Below are positions 58,041 to 64,000 of a stretch of 64,000 nt of DNA, piece by piece. The stretch covers positions 1,674,001 through 1,738,000 of the forward strand of contig NGZR01000002.1 in NCBI GenBank assembly GCA_002197995.1, read 5' to 3'. The position numbers and the translations under genes are program-made. Each line of letters opens with the position of its first letter. The stretch's first letter is position 1. This DNA comes from Gaeumannomyces sp. JS-464 (Eukaryota > Ascomycota > Sordariomycetes > Magnaporthales > Magnaporthaceae). Under the pieces are notes generated by a model, which saw only the letters and a program-made list of their open reading frames with translations, was not told where the DNA came from and did no database searches.

Positions 58041-58640
58041 GTGCAAATGTCCAACTTTGAGGTCGCCGGCTTGATCCTGCGAGCTTCCGCCGCTGCGGGT
58101 CAGGCTCTCAGGGTCTGTGGTCGCCTAGCCAAGAGGGTGAAGTGCTTCCGCGAGGTTCGCGTCCATCACACGGCGCGCGCCGAGGACTTCAGGTCGAGCT
58201 CCGTTTCTATCAGAGCTACTTGAAGCAGATCCTCCTTCTGGCCCTCAACGCCTAGCCTGCAGAGAGTCACCGTGAGCCCCTGCATAAAGACGGAGCGGCC
58301 CGTGCCTAGTTGGACTAGCTCTAAGCGGACCGTGGCGAACACGGATCAGCTGGTCACGCTGGAGCGGATAACGGGCAGGTTGGGAGGATTCCGTTGGAGA
58401 GGGCGCGGTAAGCCTTCGTGCTCGTGCTTGCATCCTCGTTCCTCCGACCCCTTCATTCGCCCTGGCTCCCACACCCGTCAAGTCAAGGATTGGCTTCCGG
58501 TAACGATTCGCGTCTTCAGGGCCCCGGGTCCTGAACGAGCCGCACGTCCTGCGAGAGCTCGTCACCATTTCGGTTGCGCAGACAGTCAACCAGGGCCGTG
58601 GTCTTTGTCGCCCAGGCTGGCTGTGCCTCCGAACCCCCTC
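58041..58640 (+). pseudogene. Decayed N-terminal helical domain of a fungal STAND/ankyrin-type protein
   Basis: Plus-strand pieces in shifting frames: MSNFEVAGLILRASAAAGQA, LRVCGRLAKRVKCFREVR, then VELRFYQSYLKQILLLALNA with a stop, then RPVPSWTSSKRTVANTDQLV and TLERITGRLGG. The order (hydrophobic start, long amphipathic helices, LKRTLANTDQL-like segment) resembles the helical N-terminal domains that precede NACHT/ankyrin parts in fungi. No nucleotide-binding or repeat domain follows. This is from memory and should be tested. Confidence 0.4.
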
Positions 58641-59601
58641 AAATAGCTTGGGGTCCTACTGCCCGAGGTTGTCTTCGCCAGGCTGCTGCAGATGCCCGCA
58701 CTACGGGCAGCGATACTGCGGGGCTGCGCGACGAATTCTGGCTGGCGGCGGCAAGTCGCGGCGGCAGACAAGCTGCAGCCTCAACCCGTAGTGGAGGCTG
58801 CGGCGGACTACGTGCTGGCGGTGCGGTGGTTTCTGGCGGAAACATGTGCACGGCGCCGGACAAGTGGAGGCAGGAGATGCTGGCAAAGGTTGTCGGGCCA
58901 CTGCAGAGCTGCCACAATATTTTGAGCGGTGTGTCACTTCAACATGGCTTGTCGGGTTGAGGGTGACGTTGAACGTCTGGAGGTAAGGTCGACTCTGGCG
59001 GCTCCGGTTTATTGACACCAGCTAGGTCGCAGCGAACCGTTCGTACCGAGGGATATCGTGGATAGCAGCTGTGAATAAACAAAGAACAATCAATATGCGA
59101 TAGTCAGTATAGCCGTCTAGACCTCGGGCTGCGACAGAGAACAGGCGCAGTGGGGGTGCTCCGATTTACGGGCTCTCCCGGGAGCTTACTGATCACCTTC
59201 GCCCGGCCCGTCCTGGGAAGAAGGCGGGGAGCAGCCATTTGGGTTACATTGACGGCATGGTGGCATCTAGGAATCGGGTACGTGAGTGGGCCTTGGTGGA
59301 TGGGCACCCTCCTTGGCGCCAGCGAAGCCAGCGAGCGCAGGCGCCATGCCCAAGATGTCACGGTAACATGCTAAGAACCCTCCGATTCACCGACTTCTGG
59401 TAGCTAAGCATATTTTCGCGTGGATTGACTAATCGCCCCCGGGCTTTGGAATGCCCTGGTCACTCTCCTCTATAGTACCCTCGGTGGCATATATACCACG
59501 CCTGGGGCCACAGCTCTTGCATGCCCTTTCCAAGCTGCTGCTCCCCGCATCCTACAACAGTAACGATAGCGGCGCGAGGGCAAAAGTCAGCCGAAAACAA
59601 C
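58641..59601. other. Intergenic: promoter side of the GMC gene
   Basis: No gene is recognised. A TATA box lies near the right end. Confidence 0.4.
59489..59498 (+). promoter_or_regulatory. TATA box of the GMC oxidoreductase gene
   Basis: CATATATACC about 105 bp upstream of the ATG, flanked by GGTGG and CCACG, which form a small inverted repeat. Confidence 0.6.
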
Positions 59602-61566
59602 ATGGCGCGGTTTTTTGGGCCCCTGGCGGTCCTTGCGACCCTGCTAGGGAGCGGTCGGGCTGTTGCTGAACCGATCCCGAAGGCGCACGCGGGCGACGAG
59701 GCGACATTTGACTACGTGAGACCACCCTGCGAATCTCAGTCGAAACAGGTGCACGTTAGTTGACGTATTAACCCCGTATGGAAGATCATTGTCGGCGGTG
59801 GCACAGCGGGTGCCGCCCTAGCCACGCGTCTGAGCCAGGGCCTCCCCAGCGCATCTATCCTACTTCTCGAAGCTGGACCTGCTAACCTAGCAGACGACAC
59901 AATTACCATTCCCGGGCTCGGAGGCCGTTCCTGGGGCGGCCCATTTGACTGGAACCTCTCTACGGTTGCCCAGACACACCTCAGCGGCCGCAAGGTCCCC
60001 CAACCTCGGGGCAGGGTGCTCGGAGGAAGCTCGGCCCTGAATCTGATGGTGTGGGATCACGGCAGCCGCCAGGAATACGATGCATGGGAGGAGCTCGGGA
60101 ACCCGGGCTGGAACTGGCGCTCCATGTACGCCGCCATGCTGCGCGCGCAGAATTTCACCAGGTTCCCTGGCACGTACGGCGACGAGGGCGTGGCTACCGG
60201 TGGCCCCGTCCAGACGGTCGTCAATCCCTCGGCGCCCGAATACATGCGGCGTTTCTTCATCGAGACCTTCAACGCCGTCGGCGTGCCCGCCAACCTCGAG
60301 TCGCTCGGGGGCAACCCCATCGGCGCGGCGCGCCAGCCAAAAGCATCAACGCACGCAACTGGACCCGCTCCACCAGCGCGGCCGCCTACCTGCCACTCGC
60401 GGGGCCGGGCCTCAAAGTGCAGGCCGACTCGCCCGTCGCAAAGGTAAACCTGCGCCGGGCGCCCTGGCGGAGCGGACAGCCAGGGCAGGGAGCCGCTTCT
60501 GGAGGCGACGGGAGTCACGCTCGCCGGCGGGACGGTGTTGCACGCGCGGCGCGAGGTCGTCCTCTCGGCCGGCACCCTCCACAGCCCCGCGCTGCTCGAG
60601 GTATCGGGCATCGGCCAGGCCGGCGTGCTGGCCGCGGCCGGTGTGCCGCAACTCCTCGAGCTGCCCGGCGTCGGCGAGAACCTGCAGGACCACATCCGCA
60701 TGCAGAACGCGTACCAGCTGGGCGAGGGCTTCAAGAGCTCCGACCCGTTGCGTTATAATGCCAGTTACCTGGCCGAGCAGATGTCGCTGTACCACGCGGG
60801 CGAGCCCTCCGCCCTGCGCGAGGTCGCCAGCGGCATCGCCTTCGCGACGTGGAGCCAGGTCGTCGACCCGCAGCGCGCCGCGCGGCTCGCCGCGCTCGCC
60901 GACGAGGCGGCCGCTTCGGCGTCCGCGTCGGTTGTCGTCAAGAAGAAGGCCGCCATGATCAAAGCCGCGGAACCGACGAACCCGGAGCTCGAAGCGATCT
61001 GGTCGGACTCCTACCAGGGCATCAAGGGCTACCCAGCGCCGGGCACGCCGCTACACGGCGCCAACTTCGTCTCACTCATCTCGGGCGTCATGCAGCCACT
61101 GTCGGTCGGCAGCGTGCACATCCAGCCCGGCGGGTCCCCGAGCCGGCCCGCCATCGACTTTTGCTACCTCAGCGCCGCGTACGACCTGGCCGCCGCTGTC
61201 GAGGGGGCCAAGTGGATGAGGCGCCTGGCCGAGACGCAGCCCTTCAAGTCCGGCCTTGTGTCTGAGTTCGAGCCCGGGCTGGACCTCCTGCGGCCCGACG
61301 CCACCGACGCCGAGTGGGAGGCGTGGGCGAAGCAGTCCCTGGCGTCCATCTTCCATCCGGCTGGCACCTGCGCGTTGCTGCCGAGGCGGGACGGGGGTGT
61401 TGTGGACCCGGCGCTTAGAGTGTACGGCACCGCGAACCTGCGGGTGGCGGATGCGAGTGTCATGCCACTGCTGGTCTCTGGCCATATTCAGTCAGCTGTC
61501 TATGGCATTGCCGAGAGGGCCGCTGAGCTTGTCATTGGGGATCACGGAAAGAAAGCAAGCATCTAG
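59602..61566 (+). CDS. Secreted GMC-family FAD oxidoreductase (aryl-alcohol/glucose-oxidase-like)
   Basis: A signal peptide (MARFFGPLAVLATLLGSGRA) is followed by FDY and, after a 69-bp intron (59716-59784), IIVGGGTAGAALATRL, the FAD-binding fold. GMC signature 1 is RGRVLGGSSALNLMVWDHGS, and signature 2 is SAGTLHSPALLEVSGIG. At the C-terminus HPAGTCALL carries the catalytic His, and SGHIQSAVYGIAERAAELV carries the second His/Asn position and FAD contacts. These enzymes oxidise alcohols or sugars and give H2O2 or reduced acceptors; the substrate cannot be told here. The frame changes at about 60,340 (one missing base) and again between 60,440 and 60,500 (two missing or one extra), around KVNLRRA and EPLLEATGVTLAGG. 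With these repaired it would be about 630 aa, usual for the family. Confidence 0.88.
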
Positions 61567-62046
61567 GGAGCTTTGAGTCGATTTAGATCTGGTTGGCTCA
61601 TGTTTTTACCCTATGCTTGGATCACGCATGTCACTGTGTGTGTGTGCTACCACTTGTTCCACTGACGGAACGGCTGTAACAACTTGGGGGCGATTATGAC
61701 CTGGTGTATGTTGTTTGTCCAACCTTGTCACTGACGCCAAGTGATCAGCCGGATTTCCTGTTCATACTGCGCTATATAACTGGATCTTTTCTCCGTTCAA
61801 AAAGTTCTCGGAGGCAAGACCTACGGGGATAGCCCTTGGTGCATGGGTATCTGCTAAACTCACAACTTATGCTTCCCCAACCGCAGCATCCTCCAGCAGA
61901 CGCTCTATTCTGTCTTTGGTGAACTAGGACACGGCGCCAAGCATGCCTGGATACACATTTTACTCCCACACCCTTCCCGAACCCCACGAGCACCCTCTTG
62001 TTGATCTGGTTCGGCCTTATGAGTACAGCGTCCCACCGTCATCCTA
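61567..62046. other. Intergenic, no gene seen
   Basis: The GMC 3' flank and the promoter of the following gene. Confidence 0.4.
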
Positions 62047-62867
62047 ATGTGGCCATGCATTGGCTGTCGCATTGCCTTTACAGTTGCAAGGCCGAGTAGT
62101 GGCCAGACTGCTGATAACACACTTCTGAACCCGTTCAGACAGAAAAAACTCTACGCCGAGATAGTCCTGCTCAGGGACTATGTCCGGCGACACCTCAGAG
62201 CCGAGGAGAATACCTGGCTGTGCTATCTGCTGGACGCCAAAGATTTCGCCTCAGCGATGCAGGAGCTCTCCTTCGCCGATGAGAACACCGCCTACATGAT
62301 GGACAAGATGCAGAAGAACCTATGGCTACTTGATCTACATGCTCGCAAGCTGACCGCCACCATCGATCACTGCTCCTACCGCTCCGAGGAACCCGGGAAA
62401 GACGTGTTTCCCTGCCTCGCCTTTATCTGGTCCAGCCTGTTCAAGGCAATTTCGGTAAGCCAATTCTTGGGTTGGCCTCTTTTTGGGCTTTTTTACACTT
62501 GGAATGGCATTGATTATGCATTGAATGCTTCACGGAAGCTATGTGGTTGATAAAACTTTGTGTTCCGCCCTGCCAGTGGACCTGTACAGATCACGACGAG
62601 GAGGCCTTTCGGCTGGCGAACTGCGTCTTCATCCTAACCAGCTCCATCGAGAGGCTCGAGCAGGGGCGACAGGAGCAAGACCCGGGGAACTCGCTGAATG
62701 TGACAAGATTCGGCGTTCTGCTGATCCATCTCATGGCTATGTGTATCGACTTGATCTGCTGGGCCAGAGATAGGCCTGCCGAGATCCCCCATGTCCCAGG
62801 TTGGCTCTTTGATAACTTTGAGCGGAGGGTCGCGGACAGGGAAGAGAAGGAAGTCGACAAACCTTGA
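62047..62867 (+). CDS. Uncharacterised helical protein, two exons
   Basis: I do not recognise it. Exon 1 (62047-62455) reads through a helical, charged region (KKLYAEIVLLRDYVRRHLRA, ELSFADENTAYMMDKMQKNL). A GTAAGC...CCAG intron (62456-62575) then joins in phase to WTCTDHDEEAFRLANCVFIL, TSSIERLEQG and a hydrophobic VLLIHLMAMCIDLICWA. The C-terminus is acidic/basic (ADREEKEVDKP). Six to eight cysteines lie in non-secreted context. No signal peptide is present. Exon-intron phase and codon texture support a real gene. The ATG at 62,047 is the first in frame, but an upstream exon is possible. Confidence 0.55.
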
Positions 62868-63848
62868 GGGTGGCGGAAGGACTATTCATCCCTTTCCTGT
62901 CCCTTGCTGCCTCTTACAAGTGTTGGGAAAGTTGCGCTTCATTTGGGAGGCCACAGCGGCAGTCAGACACTAGAGAAGGTGCATTTCTACCTAGTCGGCC
63001 CACATAGTTCTATGGAAAGAGAAAAATACTGTCTATAGTATAGACCAGATATTTTGAGTTGCCCCGTAAAAGCTGTCATCAGCCCCTTTAAATTGCAGCA
63101 AAAGGTGGTACCTACCTTTGCTAAACCCACCACCTAGCGGCCACGCTTCGAACCTCCGTTGACTCTATACATCTGGGGTTCACTTCTCGTACAAACACAG
63201 GTTAGTGGAAAGAAAAAGGTATAGAAAAAGAACTGAAAAAGATGAAGCAAAGGACATAGAAAGGATGCGTAATCACATTTCACTCTTTCCAAAAAGCTTT
63301 TTCGCTTTATCAACTAGTTTGCATTCTTACACAAGTGCGGCATGGATGACCCATAGAATCTAGTTTAAGTTGCCCTTGAGAAAACCATATCAACTGGGAG
63401 CTTCTGGTCAAAGGCGCTCTGATTCAACCAGCTAATAATGGCATTTGGGCTCTAAAGCAATAAGGGAATGATTAGTCCCCTATCTCGCGCGACATCATTC
63501 CTACAAGCTCGTTGACTTAGTAACTAATTCAGATGACTGAGTTGGTTCTCAGTTACCCCAAATACTCTTGCTGCAATATAGCGGTCCTACCCCTGGCTCA
63601 AATGTTCAGTATTAATTTCCTACATGCGTCCTAAATTCTTCAAACGTGGACGAAATCCAGCTGCCCGTAGCTCCTTCCAGTAGCTCGCAGATTTTATTGC
63701 CTGATAAATCTTGGGGAGGACAACTGAACGAGGATTGGTGAAGACGGCAAGAGGCAAAAGCCTTCAAAGAGCAGCATCCTTTGTTCAAAGGTGAGGCTTG
63801 CGATCGTCTGCTAAGGGAGAATTTCCTCCAGCATCCTCAAGGCCCATC
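62868..63848. other. Intergenic, AT-rich, no gene seen
   Basis: AT-rich with short frames only. Confidence 0.4.
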
Positions 63849-64000
63849 AACATAAAGAACGGGATCCTCACATTGGCCTATGTCACGAAAACCGACGCGT
63901 GGACTAGGGTCGAGATAGCTTCCAAGGTTATAAAAACTTTACCGCCGACGTCCAGGAAGAGGCGGATTTAGGCGCCATTGATAAGGATGTGAAGACCGTT
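63849..64000 (+). other. Possible coding fragment running off the right edge
   Basis: Two plus-strand frames look protein-like and abut: NGILTLAYVTKTDAWTRVE up to about 63,915, then DSFQGYKNFTADVQEEADLG and AIDKDVKTV to the edge. It could be an exon pair or a shifted frame of one gene whose remainder is outside the window. The family is not recognised. Confidence 0.25.

Noticed and set aside
58574..58960. Plus-strand frame of 128 codons
   Set aside because: Ala/Gly-rich with no domain, lying in the decayed region; not supported as a gene.
1..64000. CRISPR arrays, rRNA genes, complete transposons
   Set aside because: No regularly spaced direct repeats, no 5S/18S/28S-like segments, and no transposase, integrase or reverse-transcriptase motifs were seen in either strand.

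Overview
The window is nuclear DNA of a filamentous ascomycete (Pezizomycotina, most likely a Sordariomycete). The reasons are short GT-AG introns of about 50-120 bp, GC-rich coding DNA with pyrimidine-rich leaders, an intron-containing tRNA-Ala, fungal-only families (Zn2Cys6 factor, ACS-type MFS permeases, DUF6640, GH62, GMC oxidoreductase, small cysteine-rich secreted proteins), and fungal housekeeping genes (threonine synthase, Utp5, a Bdf1-type BET protein, Med18, a BIR protein).

Layout. 0-21.4 kb is conserved core: an uncharacterised proline-rich protein (+), threonine synthase (-), tRNA-Ala(CGC), UTP5 (-), a 2.7 kb divergent promoter region, the double-bromodomain BDF1-like gene (+), and a small DUF6640 membrane protein (+). 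24-33.5 kb holds a membrane-anchored protein of uncertain, possibly SGNH-like, family (+), two convergent ACS-family permeases (+/-), and MED18 (-). 34.7-36.9 kb holds two secreted-peptide genes: a 10-cysteine protein, and a precursor with repeated P-I-H/R-N motifs behind dibasic sites, which is the most novel candidate here. 38-49.2 kb holds a BIR protein (-), a Zn2Cys6 regulator (-) divergent from an SDR (+) with shared CCCGCGGG palindromes, a mitochondrial DUF1992/DNAJC28-like protein (+), and an intact PIF1-like helicase (-). 49.9-64 kb is accessory: a GH62 arabinofuranosidase (-), remnants of two small secreted-protein genes, a 42-bp minisatellite, decayed copies of two fungal-specific families, a GMC oxidoreductase (+) and an unknown two-exon gene (+).

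A window-wide signal affects every annotation. About twenty loci show an abrupt reading-frame change equal to one missing base, nearly always in the same direction and often next to a short homopolymer or GGCC-like run, with recognisable family sequence on both sides. Essential genes are affected (threonine synthase, Utp5, Bdf1), and restoring one base per lesion gives whole-codon totals together with the introns inferred here. I read this as systematic base loss in the sequence, not gene decay. The true lesions are the 40,979 in-frame stop and the multiple stops and shifts at 49.9-50.3, 54.5-54.9 and 56.1-58.6 kb. Such genes are given as one CDS spanning the shift, with the shift position stated.
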